Positions 35,112 to 46,480 of a stretch of DNA of 64,000 nucleotides are shown piece after piece (within the stretch, counting starts at the first letter, position 1; each line of letters opens with the position of its first letter). This DNA is from Candidula unifasciata (lineage: Eukaryota > Mollusca > Gastropoda > Stylommatophora > Geomitridae), in NCBI GenBank assembly GCA_905116865.2, contig CAJHNH020000200.1:75001-139000 (forward strand), read 5' to 3'. The position numbers were made by a program, and so were the translations under genes. The notes under the pieces are model-generated. The model ran no database searches, was not told the origin of the DNA, and saw nothing but the letters and a program-made list of their open reading frames with translations.

Positions 35112-35345
35112 CCGTGCCTTGAGGCGTGTTGCGCATACAGGGCTAGACCTATTTTTTATAGGCCAATCAGCAATCGGTGGGTGATGTAGGCAACATCACA
35201 CTGACCGTCTTCACTTCCCATGACTTTAACTGCTACCTACTTAAAGCTGGGTCGACCTGGGAATCAAAGTTGTGTGTGCATGTGGCTCCATTCGGATTTA
35301 AACCCATGACCTCTGCAACCCCAGGCTGGGTCTAGCCACAGGACC
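35112..35345 (-). mobile_element. tRNA-derived SINE, family C
   Basis: Minus-strand copy with TTATAGGCCAATCAGCAATC, core GTGATGTAGGCAACATCACA, AAGCTGGGTCGACCTGG and B-box-like GGTTTAAATCC (minus GGGTTTAAATCC) near 35300. The head end is weak. Confidence 0.8.
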
Positions 35346-35349
35346 AGAG

Positions 35350-36390
35350 AGGCTCTCGTACTTACAAATACCTAATTATAATAGGCATAATCATTTATTT
35401 AAAGCATTACAGCCAATAATGTTATTTATGTATATTTTTTTTACCTCTATTACTTTATTATTCGATTCGTCCGACAGGTGTTTTAACGGACGGACGAAAT
35501 CGGTCCGTCCGGCTGACGATCATAACTAGGCTGTATTTTTGAGTGTAGGGCTTATATTACGAGCACCCTGCTAATCCTGCTAGGCTCCCCTTTTACCCAT
35601 ACATACAAATTCTTTTTCAAAGTGTTTGCGCATTTCATATTCTTTCAAATATATTATTAAACTCATATATCATTCAGCAAAGTACTGTTTTCAATATTAT
35701 TATCATCATTATTAAGCTTTTAAACTAGGACTATGCTCCTTGGAGGGGTTTTCTTTGTGTCTTCGCCCCTATTACCTACACCGCACAGGCAGTGCGCATA
35801 ACACATGACCGGTGCAACCATGAAGTCTCTAGAGACTGTTGGTTTTAAAATGTCCACTTTCCCCTAGCAGAATAATGATTACATTGCGAAGGTTCTATTT
35901 CGAATTAATTTCCCGTCTGGTCTGGCTGCCGTCGCATCACCATTGTTGTCGGTTCAATTCCACGAAAGTAAACGGAAAGCCTTTGTCACAGGTAAACAGA
36001 GGACCAACAGAGACCTGTCTGTCAGTGCCAGATTGTATGTCCGTGCCAAGTTGTATGTCCGTGCCAGGTTGTTGGGCGCTTAAAAGAAAGTTAAACCATA
36101 CGAACGAATGATAATAACGCGATTATCTGGATCAGCCAGGCGGTCATGCTAGTTCCACTCTATGGCTGCATCATTAGTGCACCGGCTTGAACTTACAGCA
36201 GGCGCTCTGACGCAGAGAAAACATTAGGCGAGGGGTTTGAAAAAAAAAAAAGGGGGGGGGGGGGGATTCCGCACTCACCATATTACTTAGGTAGTCGTTT
36301 CTCTTCTAGTTTGTATTTAATTCGATGAGCTGGTCATGTGGCACGCATGCCAGATCACAGGCTCCCCCCCCCCCCCCAAAAAAAAAAAAA
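35350..36390. other. No gene seen
   Basis: Contains AT-rich sequence, an A/G tract at 36240-36266 and a C/A tract at 36363-36393. A B-box-like CGGTTCAATTCC near 35951 stands alone. Confidence 0.4.
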
Positions 36391-36394
36391 AAAT

Positions 36395-36775
36395 CTTCTA
36401 TGGTGAGCTGCAAAATGGGAAACGTTCCCAAGGCGGGCAAAAGAAACGCTTTAAGGACACCTTGAAGTCTTCACTCAAAGCTATTGGGATGAATGACACC
36501 AATTGGGTGGCCGCCTCTCGAGACCGAAATGCGTGGCGTGCAGCTCTATACAATGGCGCGGCTACATGTGAAGCAAACAGAACAGTAAGACTTATTAAGA
36601 AAAGGATGGACAGAAAGGCGACTGCACGAGATCCCTTCCCTAGCACAACGCTCATTCCCTGTCCTCACTGTCCAAGAACTTTTAGGGCCCACATCGGCCT
36701 CATCAGTCATCTTCGTACTCATACTTGATGAAAAAGAGTGGTCATCATCATCTTGATGGACAATACTGGGTGTAG
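36395..36775 (+). pseudogene. Non-LTR retrotransposon C-terminus with C2H2 zinc finger
   Basis: The frame reads YGELQNGKRSQGGQKKRFKD, LKSSLKAIGMNDTNWVAASR, DRNAWRAALYNG, then CPHCPRTFRAHIGLISHLRTH with Cys-x2-Cys-x12-His-x3-His spacing. This matches the C-terminal end of a widespread invertebrate endonuclease/reverse-transcriptase family. Everything upstream is missing; the open frame starts in an A-tract at 36379-36393. Confidence 0.85.
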
Positions 36776-36984
36776 AGGTTTGTCAGGGAGATCGCCGGCC
36801 TTCTCTATCGGCAGTTTTATTGTCGGCTTAGTTCCATTCGAGTCCTCTGTCAATCTGGGACTGTCGGGTTTTGTCTTCCAAACGAACCTTGGGTCATCCT
36901 GGTGGTCTGGTTCCCTGGTTCTTGGCCTCCAGTGCCTGCCGTGGTGAACGATTCTCGGCCATTCTGCATACATGCCCAAACACA

Positions 36985-37420
36985 TCATAAATGTGACTGA
37001 TCCACTCGAGTCGGTAAGTCCTGGGTTTCAAAGTTCCCTGCGCCTACCTTATATCTGACCATCTCTGGTGTTATATCATCATGTCCAGCTGCTTTTCCCA
37101 TCTTTATTTTCTCAACAGCTGCCTCCAATTCCTCCATCCTTATGTTCTCATCCCCATCATTGGTTTCCCTCTCTGTCGTGAGATTCGTTATTGCTTGGAT
37201 ATGACTTTTTTCAACCCCGATGAGCCCTGAGAAGTATTCTTTCCACCTGCTCATAACATCAGTTGTATTAGTAAGCAGAGCCCCTTATTTATCTTTTACT
37301 TTTTTAATTTCAGCGGACACTCTTTCTCCTTGCTTAAGTTCTAAAGGGTCTTATCGAACAGCTTCTGATTTTCTCTAGTATTCTTTTCTAGCTTTTCTCC
37401 TCTACACATGGTCAAGGGGG
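36985..37420 (-). pseudogene. LINE fragment, linker before reverse transcriptase
   Basis: Minus strand: VKDK then GALLTNTTDVMSRWKEYFSG, LIGVEKSHIQ, EELEAAVEKIKMGKAAGHDD, ITPEMVRY. This is the segment just before RT block 1 (compare MDRWVEYFEMLLN and KAINLLKEGKATGPGG at 40296). No RT core follows on the low-coordinate side. Confidence 0.8.
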
Positions 37421-37427
37421 TCGCTGA

Positions 37428-38211
37428 GCCTTTCTACATAAGAGTTAACGAAAAGGATGAAACCTTTCTACATAAAAGTTAACGAAAAGGATGAAGCCTT
37501 TCTACATAAAAGTTAACGAAAAGAATGAAGCCTTTCTACATAAAAGTTAACGAAAAGGATGAAGCCTTTCTACATAAAAGTTAACGAACAAAATGAAGCC
37601 TTTCTACATAAAAGTTAATGAAAAGGATGAAGCCTTTCTACATAAAAGTTAACGAACAAAATGAAGCCTTTCTACATAAAAGTTAATAAAAAGGATGAAG
37701 CCTCTCTAAATAAAAGTTAACAAACAAAATGAAGCCTTTCTACATAAAAGTTAATGAAAAGGATGAAGCCTTTCTACATAAAAAGTAATGAAAATGATGA
37801 AGCCTTTCTACATAAAAGTTAATGAAAAGGATGAAGCTGTTCTACATTAAATTTAATGAAAAGGATGAAGCCTTTCTACATAAAAGTTAACGAACAAAAT
37901 GAAGCCTTTCTACACAAAAGTTAATGAAAAGGATGAAGCCTTTCTACATAAAAGTTAACGAACAAAATGAAGCCTTTCTACATAAAAGTTAATGAAAAGG
38001 ATGAAGCCTCTCTACATAAAAGTTAACGAACAAAATGAAGCCTTTCTACATAAAAGTTAACGAAAATGATGAAGCCTCTCTACATAAAAGTTAATGAAAA
38101 TGATGAAGATTTTCTACATTAAAGTTAATGAAAAGGATGAAGCCTTTCTACATAAAAGTTAACGAAAATGATGAAGCTTTTCTACATAAAAGTTAATGAA
38201 AAGGATGAAGC
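37428..38211 (+). repeat. 34-bp satellite, 23 units, partly dimeric
   Basis: Unit CCTTTCTACATAAAAGTTAA plus CGAAAAGGATGAAG. GAACAAAATGAAG and GAAAAGGATGAAG types alternate over much of the array, giving a 68-bp dimer register. Starts 8 bp from the LINE fragment at 36985-37420. Confidence 0.96.
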
Positions 38212-38456
38212 TTGCACTGTGATAAATTTCTGAACGCTATGCTCTATTTATGAGACCAATTCCTGTGACCAACTATTTGAATTCGCAGGCTTCAACCACT
38301 CCCCTCCCCGGAATAGTTCTAACACCATTCAATTATACCCGTAACTTCTCTCTCGATCGTCCCAGCCCTTCCGCCCTAGAGGAAGATGACGCCCACGCTA
38401 GGACAGCACAAGCCGTACGATCGGTCTCTTGTTTCTACGTTTACTCTTGTCTATGT

Positions 38457-38640
38457 CAGTGGTTCTTAACCTGGGAGCTCCCCCTGCCTTTTGTCCAGGG
38501 GTTGCAATGAGGTTTCAAGGAGCGCCAAGCAATATTTGAAACCGAGTTCATTCGTACTTGTAATAATCTTTTATACTAACTTTTTTAAAAAGTTCAGCTA
38601 TAAACAATATCTTTTTTGAAAACTATTAATAAAACAAATA
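38457..38640 (+). mobile_element. hAT-like left end (CAGTGGTTCTTAACCTGGG)
   Basis: The terminal word is typical of non-autonomous hAT elements, followed by GGGGTTGCAATGAGGTTTCA. No matching right end was found before the LINE at 38758, so the element is truncated or its right end is diverged. Confidence 0.5.
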
Positions 38641-38986
38641 AGCCAGAGGCCTGTTGTTATCTTACACTGTTATTTGTATGGGTATGTTTTTCTCCAAGTT
38701 CTTGTTAATAGTGCTTGGGTTTTTCGTTGTGTTCTGTTTTTAATCAACAATATTTTTTCACGCCCGTGTGTCACCGGGGCCCTCACGGGAAGCAAAGAAT
38801 AGTGACACTGCACCCTACCAGGCATGTCGTAAGAGGCGACTAAGGGTATGGTTTGGCTTGAGTTTGGCTACCTCATCCTGTAAAATCCATAGCCACAAAA
38901 ACCAACCAACCATGGACAAGTCAAAAAGAGAAGCAAATAAAATCCAGCCAACCAAGATGAGGGGAGGCTCTTAAAATAGAAGAAGT

Positions 38987-39770
38987 ATGACACGGTGTGG
39001 AGAAAGCCGTAAGGAGTCCGGATCGTTGACTTACCTCCTCTCAGCTAGGAAAACCTCCAGAATTGGCACCTGGAATGTTAGAACTCTCTATGATTTAGGG
39101 AGAACAATGGAAGTAGCAAAGGAAATGAAACATTATAGAATTAGTATTTTAGGGTTATGTGAAACTAGATGGACTGGGACAGAGAAAAGTATTCTTAATT
39201 CAGGAGAAACTATTTTGTTCTCAGGACACACAGAGGAAAATTTGCCGCACAGTGAAGGAGTGGCCCTGATGCTATCAAAAGAAGCAGACAGGGCCCTAAT
39301 AGAATGGGAAGCTGTGAGTCCCAGAATAATGAGAGCATCTTTTAGAACAGTGAAACAGAAGGTGAACATGTCTGTAATACAGTGTTATGCACCAACAAAT
39401 GATAAAGATGCATCTGTTAAGGAAGAATTTTACATGCAGCTTCAAAATATTATAAATAATGAAAGAAAGGGCAACTTAAAAATTGTGATGGGTGACTTGA
39501 ATGCTAAGATAGGATCAGACAATACAGGTTATGAAGAAATTATGGGGAGACATGATCATTTTGTGCAGGTAACCAGTATGTTATTGGTGGAATTATTTTT
39601 CCCCATAAAAGAATACACAAGGCAACATGGGAATCACGAGACCATAAGACAACTAATCAAATTGACCACATATGTATTAACAAAAAGTTTAGATCATCCC
39701 TTTACGATGTTAGGGCTTTCAGATGTGCCGATGTATTTACTGACCATTTCCTGATGGTAAGTAAAATCAA
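38987..39770 (+). pseudogene. Apurinic-type endonuclease domain of the RTE-like LINE
   Basis: Motifs in order: RIGTWNVRTL (Asn), LGLCETRWTG (Glu), VIQCYAPTND, IVMGDLNAKIG (Asp/Asn). After a frameshift near 39570 the domain goes on in another frame with QIDHICIN and FTDHFLMVSKIK (catalytic His). All catalytic positions of the exonuclease-III-like fold are visible, so the domain was lost by frameshift rather than by active-site change. ORFs called craniofacial development protein 2-like in databases are usually this domain. Confidence 0.9.
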
Positions 39771-41913
39771 GTTGAAACTAAAAAGATATATAACATCTTA
39801 TAATCATAGAAACCAATATAATGTAGGCTTTCTCAGAGATAAAGAAATCAACGAACAGTTCTCAGTTACGGTCTCTAATAAGTACCAGGTGTTGCAGCAG
39901 TTGACTGAAGATGTCAACGCAGAAGTCTGCTGGGATCAGATCAAAGGAATCTGGAATGAATCTTGCGTAGAAGTTCTTGGCAAGAAAGAAAGGAAACATA
40001 AAGCATGGATAACACCAGAAACCATTAAACTGATTGAAGATAGGAAAAATAAAAAGGCAGAATTAAACAATAGCAAAACTAGAGCTGCTAAAGCTAGAGC
40101 TCAGGAGAAATACACAGAAGCCAACAAGGAAGTTAGGAGGCATATAAGGGCAGATAAAGTGAAATATCTAAATGATCTAACACAAGAAGCGGAGACAGCA
40201 GCAGCAAAAGAGAAACCTCAGAGAACTTTACAGTAACACAAGAAAATTAGTAGGTAAATATAGTCAGCCAACTTGATCAATCAAAAATAGATCAAATGGA
40301 CAGATGGGTTGAATATTTTGAAATGCTTCTAAATAGACCAGGCCCAGAGGTTCCCCCAGATATCCAGCCTTTAGAAATGGAACTGGATATCAACTGTGAG
40401 ATACCATCCAAAGAGGAAATTAGAAAAGCTATAAATCTTCTCAAGGAAGGAAAGGCGACAGGCCCAGGTGGTATCCCAGCTGAAGCCATCAGGACCAACA
40501 CAAACACATCAACAGAATTGGTACATAGATTATTCAGTAAAGTCTGGGAGACCGAAGAAATACAAGCAGACTTGAGAGAAGGATATCTTGTGAAACTGCC
40601 CAAAAAAGGTGATCTACAGGAGTATGAAAACTATAGAGGAATTATGTTGCTGTCAGTTCCTGAAAAAAATTTTAAGTAGAATTATTTTGGAAAGTTAAAA
40701 AGATGCTATTGATAAAATGCAAAGAGATGAGCAGGCAGGTTTTCGGTCAAACAGATCCTGTACTGATCAGATAGCCACATTAAGTATTATAATAGAGCAA
40801 AGCATTGAACTGAACTCACCACTTTACATTGGATTTATAGACTATGAAAAAGCATCTGACAGCATTGATAGGGTATCTCTCTGGAAATTGATGGGGCACT
40901 ATGGAATCCCACAGAAAATTATCAACTTAGTAAAGGCAACATATAAAGACATGAAATGTCGAGTTCTTCATGAGGGAACGCTAACAGATGCATTTGAAAT
41001 AAAAACAGGTGTGCGACAGGGATGTCTTTTGTCGCCTCTCTTATTTTTACTGGCTATAGACTGGACTATGAAAACAGTAACTGCTAACCCCAAGAATGGA
41101 ATTCAGTGGACCCTTACAAAACAGCTTGATGATCTGGACTTCGCTGATGATATTGCTCTTCTGTCCCATTCACGGAATCAGATACAAGATAAATTAAATA
41201 TACTTAATGCGAGATAACAGCAACTTGGTCTGAAAATCCATAAAGGAAAGACAAAGATAATGAGAATAAATCAGGCAAACAGTAATGTGGTTTCTCTTAA
41301 TGGCACCCCACTCCAAGACGTGGAGTCGTACACCTATTTAGGCAGTAATGTAGATAAAGATGGAGGAACTGATAGAGATATTAAAATAAGAATACAAAAG
41401 GCAAGAGGGGCTTTCATAGCACTAGGGAATCTGTGGAGGTCAAAAGAAATTAAAAGAAATACTAAACTAAAAATTTTTAATTCTAATGTCAAATCAGTAC
41501 TATTGTATGGGGCGGAAACATGGAGAACAACCAAGGCAATTACAAATAAATTACAGACATTCATTAACTGGTGCCTGCGCAGAATAGAGGGAATAAAATG
41601 GTATGATAGAATAACTAATGTAGAACTTTGGGAAAGAACTAAACAGGCCCCAGTGGATCAAGAGGTGAGGAAAAGACGCTGGCGTTGGATAGGGCACACA
41701 CTGGGAAAACAGGAGAACAGCATAACTAGAATGTCTTTGCATTGGAACCCACAGGGGCATAGGAATAAAGGAAGGCCAAAAAACACATGGATAAGGGAGC
41801 TGGAGAATGAGGTTAGAACGATCGGGAGGACATGGGGAGAGCTCCATGCAACGGCAAAGGATAGAACGGTTTGGCTTGAGTTGGTTGAGGGCCTATGCTC
41901 CATTGGGGGATAG
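39771..41913 (+). pseudogene. Reverse transcriptase domain of the RTE-like LINE
   Basis: Blocks: KAINLLKEGKATGPGGIPAE, EYENYRGIMLLS, DEQAGFRSNRSCTDQIATL, motif A YIGFIDYEKASDSIDR (usual AFD is ASD), motif B TGVRQGCLLSPLLF, motif C LDFADDIALLS, then KIHKGKTKIM, YTYLGSNVDKDG, KARGAFIALGNLWRSK, LLYGAETWRTTKAI, RRWRWIGHTLGKQ, GRPKNTWIRELE. Frame breaks near 40215, 40265 and 40675 and one TAA at 41215-41217. From 40717 to 41913 it is open apart from that stop. Confidence 0.92.
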
Positions 41914-41961
41914 AAAGGCAGAAGGAGAAGAATATTTTTTCAAGTTGGGGGAAACGGGTGT

Positions 41962-42000
41962 CTCTGTGTGTGTGTGTGTGTGTGTGGGGGGGGGGGGGCA
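41962..42000 (+). repeat. (TG)n followed by G tract
   Basis: TG10 and G12, next to the LINE 3' end. Confidence 0.9.
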
Positions 42001-42445
42001 GAGGTGGTGGGGTGGTCCTTGTGAAAAAAAAATTACCGGGTTGGGGAGGGGGTGCGCCACCAGAAAAAGGTTAAAAATCGCTGTTACAAATACAACCAAA
42101 CGATACCCAATTATTCACGTGTATTCTGTAGAGAAATGAGATATCACACCAGTTGAAGTGCATACAAATATCACAGCAGAAACAGTGCAATCCAATATCA
42201 CTGCTGTTGACACGGCGCTTCGATCTGAAGAAATTTAACGCCACCTCATCATTACAGATACCTACGTTACCATGGAAAACCAACGCTATGTTTTTAATCG
42301 ATGGTCTTTTCCTCCAAGGTAAAGCCACGTCTACTATTAAACCAAATCTATCATTAGCTGTCACATACATGGATTGCAACGATCTTCTTTAAATTCTCAT
42401 ACGAAAAGGCTTGCTTTTAATATTGCAGTTACCGTAAATTGTGGG
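42000..42445. other. No feature assigned
   Basis: No repeat match and no coding block recognised. Confidence 0.4.
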
Positions 42446-42450
42446 GTATG

Positions 42451-42780
42451 TTTCGTTCTGGCAAACAAGAAGTCTCACGATTGTTAGCTCAGAATACTGA
42501 GTGAGTCCTATGCCAATCAAACACATGTTATACCCACCATATAAGTCGACCTTTAGATTTGGAAAGATGTTTTAGACTTGAAACTCGAATTTACCGCACG
42601 CTACGACGTACGTTTCGACCTGGCACATAAGCCACCTCAAGATTTGTAGCTCAAAATACTGAGTAAGTAAATATCCATCTAACACATTTTATACCCACCA
42701 TATGAGTCGAACTATGCGTTAAGCTTTAAAACTGGACTTATACGCCGTAATTTGAGGTAACTCTTTGAGTGCTAAACAGT
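42451..42780 (+). repeat. 162-bp tandem duplication
   Basis: TTTCG(T/A)xCTGGCA, AGCTCAxAATACTGAGTxAGT and TTATACCCACCATATxAGTC appear at 42451 and again at 42613. About 75-80 percent alike by eye. Confidence 0.75.
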
Positions 42781-42891
42781 TGCTATTTAATCCTTCTATT
42801 TCAGGCAGTTTATCTTATAATCAGTAACTAAGTAAATCTAGAAAACGTTCAACACAATGTAGACCAGAAGAAGTTACAGTAAAAAGTAAAG

Positions 42892-43182
42892 GTGATGATA
42901 ATAGTGATGATAATGGTCATGATGATAACGGTGACAATGATGATATTGGTGACGATGATGATAATGGTGACTATGATGATAATGGTGATGATGATGATAA
43001 TGGTGATGATGATGATAATGGTGATGATGATGATAATGGTGATGATGATGATAATGGTGATGATGATGATAATGGTGACGATGATGATAATGATGACGAT
43101 GTTGATAATGGTGACGATGATGATAATGGTGACGATGTTGATAATGGTGACGATAATGATAATGGTGATGATGTTTTCTTTT
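42892..43182 (+). repeat. GATGATAATGGTGAC trinucleotide-based satellite
   Basis: Units of 15 and 18 bp made of GAT, AAT, GGT and GAC triplets. Long frames on both strands reflect the triplet period. Confidence 0.95.
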
Positions 43183-43224
43183 TTGGTGGTTGATGATACT
43201 GATGATGGTGATGCTGGCAATAAT

Positions 43225-43487
43225 GGTGATGAACTTTAACAAACGTATGATGAACTTTGGAATGATTAACAAACGTATGATGAACTTTGGAATGATCAAC
43301 AAACGTATGATGAACTTTAGAATGATCAACAAACGTATGATGAACTTTAGAATGATCAACAAACGTATGATGAACTTTAGAATGATCAACAAACGTATGA
43401 TGAACTTCAGAATGATCAACAAACGTATGATGAACTTTAGAATGATCAACAAACGAATGATGAACTTTAGAATGATAAAGTATGATG
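43225..43487 (+). repeat. 30-bp minisatellite, about 8.5 units
   Basis: Unit AATGATCAACAAACGTATGA plus TGAACTTTAG. Ends 91 bp from the PKA exon at 43578. Confidence 0.95.
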
Positions 43488-43577
43488 AACTGCTTGGTCC
43501 CGAAAGAGATTACATTAGACCCAAGTCTGTGCTTCAATTGTTGGAACAGCTACTGAACACAGTACACACATGCCTAC

Positions 43578-43652
43578 CTGAGATATAATCTTTTCTCCAT
43601 CTTTAAACATCCTGGAAGTGAGTGCATCACATACATTCATTCGTTCATAAAC
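43578..43652 (-). CDS. PRKAR2-like: PKA type II regulatory subunit, exon in second cAMP-binding domain
   Basis: Read on the minus strand, a 75-nt exon (25 codons, phase 0 at both ends) sits between a TTTATGTTTCAG acceptor and a GTAGGCA donor. It encodes V-Y-ERMNVCDALTSR-M-FKDGEKIISQ, which matches the start of cyclic-nucleotide-binding domain B of PKA RII subunits (the fly protein has a similar ERMNLADAL segment from general knowledge). The PKA regulatory subunit binds cAMP and releases the catalytic subunit in the cytoplasm. The peptide continues without a break of sense into the exon at 20270-20335 (GDKADCMYFVEEG). A 30-bp minisatellite ends about 90 bp away on the downstream side. Too short to be found by ORF length; recognised from splice borders and protein motif together. 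No frameshift or stop is seen. Confidence 0.87.
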
Positions 43653-43839
43653 CTGAAACATAAAAAATTAAAACACTGTAATTCACTATATTAGAAAAAC
43701 TAAAAATAAAAGCTAGCACTCAAACGAAAAAAAAATTGTTAGATTTGTTATTTATATCAAATATTTTCCACAAGGCTCGCTTTATCGACTCTCTAGAGAG
43801 GGACTTTTATTATACCCAGACTCAAGTGTAATCACACAT

Positions 43840-43845
<6 letters not shown>

Positions 43846-43891
<46 letters not shown>
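43846..43891. repeat. (CA)n microsatellite
   Basis: About 22 CA units, with inverted TGTGTGTTTGTGTGG directly after. Confidence 0.95.
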
Positions 43892-43893
<2 letters not shown>

Positions 43894-44305
43894 GTGTTTG
43901 TGTGGCTGCATAGTACTTTTGGTTTTATTCCACTTTCTGGACCAGTATTTCTGACTTCAGGATCTCTTGAGAGGGAAAGTGGGCTCATCCCTTCGCCTTT
44001 AACTCGTTTATTGTCACACCCAGTTTCCAGATGGGGTCGAGACCCCTACATTCAACTGCGTTGCTGGAAATGACAGAGTCCACCACGTGAAGATGAGGTA
44101 AGCTTCAGCAAGAGAGGCTAATGGACATGAAAGAGTCTAGCACTGCGCATCACTGCACCATTAGGACCCATTAGGGAATACTGGCAAAATTAGTCAACAC
44201 TGCAATCAAAGTTGTATAGAACTAAAGGGGAACTACTATAAACATTAAATTTTATCATAAAAACATGTCTGTCGCTGTACATCAGAAAGCGAACACACAC
44301 ACAAA

Positions 44306-44545
44306 AAGAAGAAGAAGAAGAAGAAGAAGAAGAAGAAGAAGAAGAAGAAGAAGAAGAAGAAGAAGAAGAAGAAGAAGAAGAAGAAGAAGAAGAAGAAGAA
44401 GAAGAAGAAGAAGAAGAAGAAAGAAGAAAAAGAAGAAGAAGAAGAAGAAGAAGAAGAAGAAGAAGAAGAAGAAGAAGAAGAAGAAGAAGAAGAAGAAGAA
44501 AAAGAAGAAGAAGAAGAAGAAGAAGAAGAAGAAGAAGAAGAATGA
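44306..44545 (+). repeat. (GAA)n microsatellite, about 240 bp
   Basis: Nearly pure GAA with two phase shifts (GAAAGAAGAAAAAGAAG near 44420 and GAAAAAG near 44499). Confidence 0.97.
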
Positions 44546-44867
44546 AAAGGAGGAAGGAGGAAGCAAGGAGCAAGAGGAGAAAGAGAATAAAAATAAGAAA
44601 AGTAGAAGACATGTAATTTAATTAACATGCAGTAAACATAAACACTTGAGGTAGAGCAGTCAACATACAACTTTGAGAGACCTAGTAACGGAGAAATTAC
44701 ACAGCGAACGTGGCGAAGGCCGTGTGCGATCAAGTGGACAGTGCAACAGTCCAGATCGAGCATCCATACACTGACAAACTATTTCAATAGGAAGTGAGGA
44801 GACCATCTGGAAGATATTCAATACTAAGGGGAAAACATTTGTCAAACGTTAGTTGCGTATCCTTTAC

Positions 44868-45165
44868 AAATTAATCAAGTAACAGAAAGTATTGTGAACG
44901 GCACTCATTGAAAGAAGTAGAAAGATAGAAGAACTCACTAGACAACATAACAATCGAAAGCTATTGTTACCGTGCCGGGAATTGAACCTGTCACCCCCAG
45001 ACGGCGTCTGCGCCTCGCCATGAATACAAGTGCACTAAGATACATGGTCAACTAGGCACCCCCAAAAAAAGGTGTCTTACTGGCCATGTCTATCGTACAG
45101 CTTGAAATCCACGACTATGGAATATTTAACGGCCTCAAATGGTTCCCCCCTCTGTTTATTTATAG
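44868..45165 (-). mobile_element. tRNA-derived SINE, family H, rearranged copy
   Basis: 44868-45062 is the reverse complement of 56010-56190: B-box AGGTTCAATTCCCGGCACGG on the minus strand, CTTGTATTCATGGCGAGGCG, and GGTAACAATAGCTTTCGATT. The next segment of the family (AATATTTAACGGCCTCAAAT, TCTGTTTATTTATAG at 45118-45165) is on the plus strand, as if one part had been inverted. Confidence 0.8.
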
Positions 45166-45504
45166 GAATGACGTATCCTTTACAGGAAGCCGCAGAACGA
45201 ACTCCTGCTTTGTTTGACCGTTGTGGGTTTTCTAGGCAAGTTAACGTCCAGTAGTTTAAGGGGAAAATATAGGCGGACTTTTACTCAAGTTGAGATTGGT
45301 ATTATTAGCATGTCACCTCTTTGTTGGATACTGAGAAAGGAGACGGAGCACGTGTGGGAGTGTACCGAGTTTGGGCATGGGGGAGGGGGCGGGGACAGGG
45401 GTGGGGTCAAGTGGCCCGAGTCTCTAAGTTCCGGCGCCCCTGTGTAATACAATAGAATTATGGGATATCGATATAACTAATCCAGAACCACAAAGGTCAA
45501 GATC

Positions 45505-45557
45505 TGAGGAGAGAGAGAGAAAGAGAAAACTGACTCAGAACCACAAAGATCAAGATC

Positions 45558-45617
<60 letters not shown>

Positions 45618-45645
45618 TGACTCAGAACCACAAAGATCAAGATCT

Positions 45646-45691
<46 letters not shown>

Positions 45692-45720
45692 CTGACTCAC
45701 AACTACAAAGATCAAGATCT

Positions 45721-45773
<53 letters not shown>

Positions 45774-45855
45774 TGACTCAGAACCACAAAGATCAAGATC
45801 TGAGGAGAGAGAGAGAGAGAGAAAACTTACTCAGAACCACAAAGATCAAGATCTA

Positions 45856-45913
<58 letters not shown>

Positions 45914-45941
45914 TGACTCAGAACCCCAAAGATCAAGATCT

Positions 45942-45980
<39 letters not shown>

Positions 45981-46430
45981 TGACCCAGAACCACAAAGAT
46001 CAAGATCTGAGGATAGAGAGAGAGAGAGAGAGAAAACTGACTCAGAACCACAAAGATCAAGATCTGAGGAGAAAGAGAGAGAGAGAGAGAGAGAGAAAAC
46101 TGACTCAGAACCNNNNNNNNNNNNNNNNNNNNNNNNNNNNNNNNNNNNNNNNNNNNNNNNNNNNNNNNNNNNNNNNNNNNNNNNNNNNNNNNNNNNNNNN
46201 NNNNNNNNNNNNNNNNNNNNNNNNNNNNNNNNNNNNNNNNNNNNNNNNNNNNNNNNNNNNNNNNNNNNNNNNNNNNNNNNNNNNNNNNNNNNNNNNNNNN
46301 NNNNNNNNNNNNNNNNNNNNNNNNNNNNNNNNNNNNNNNNNNNNNNNNNNNNNNNNNNNNNNNNNNNNNNNNNNNNNNNNNNNNNNNNNNNNNNNNNNNN
46401 NNNNNNNNNNNNNNNNNNNNNNNNNNNNNN

Positions 46431-46480
<50 letters not shown>

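Larger units (their letters stand above)
38758..41935 (+). mobile_element. RTE-like LINE, nearly full length
   Basis: 5' leader (38758-38986) with CTACCAGGCATGTCGTAAGA, one fused endonuclease/reverse-transcriptase reading frame with several frameshifts, and a 3' end GGGGGATAGAAAGGCAGAAG plus GAGAAGAAT. About 3.2 kb, in line with RTE-clade elements. It is the best preserved LINE here. Fragments of the same family lie at 17695-18280, and relatives at 10432-11055. Confidence 0.88.
20336..43577 (-). other. Intron of the PKA regulatory subunit gene (23,242 bp)
   Basis: The interval is bounded by GT (minus strand, at 43577) and AG (at 20336) and joins two phase-0 exons. It is filled with SINEs, LINE fragments and satellites annotated separately. 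That it is spliced as one intron is inferred from the continuity of the protein; an extra small exon inside it cannot be ruled out. Confidence 0.7.

Noticed and set aside
42849..43588. ORFs with ITIIII, HHYHHR or MMNFRMINKR repeats
   Set aside because: Trinucleotide and 30-bp minisatellites; the true coding segment here is the 75-nt minus-strand exon just beyond.
44190..44763. Poly-Lys, poly-Arg, poly-Ser, poly-Leu and poly-Phe ORFs
   Set aside because: GAA microsatellite read in all frames.
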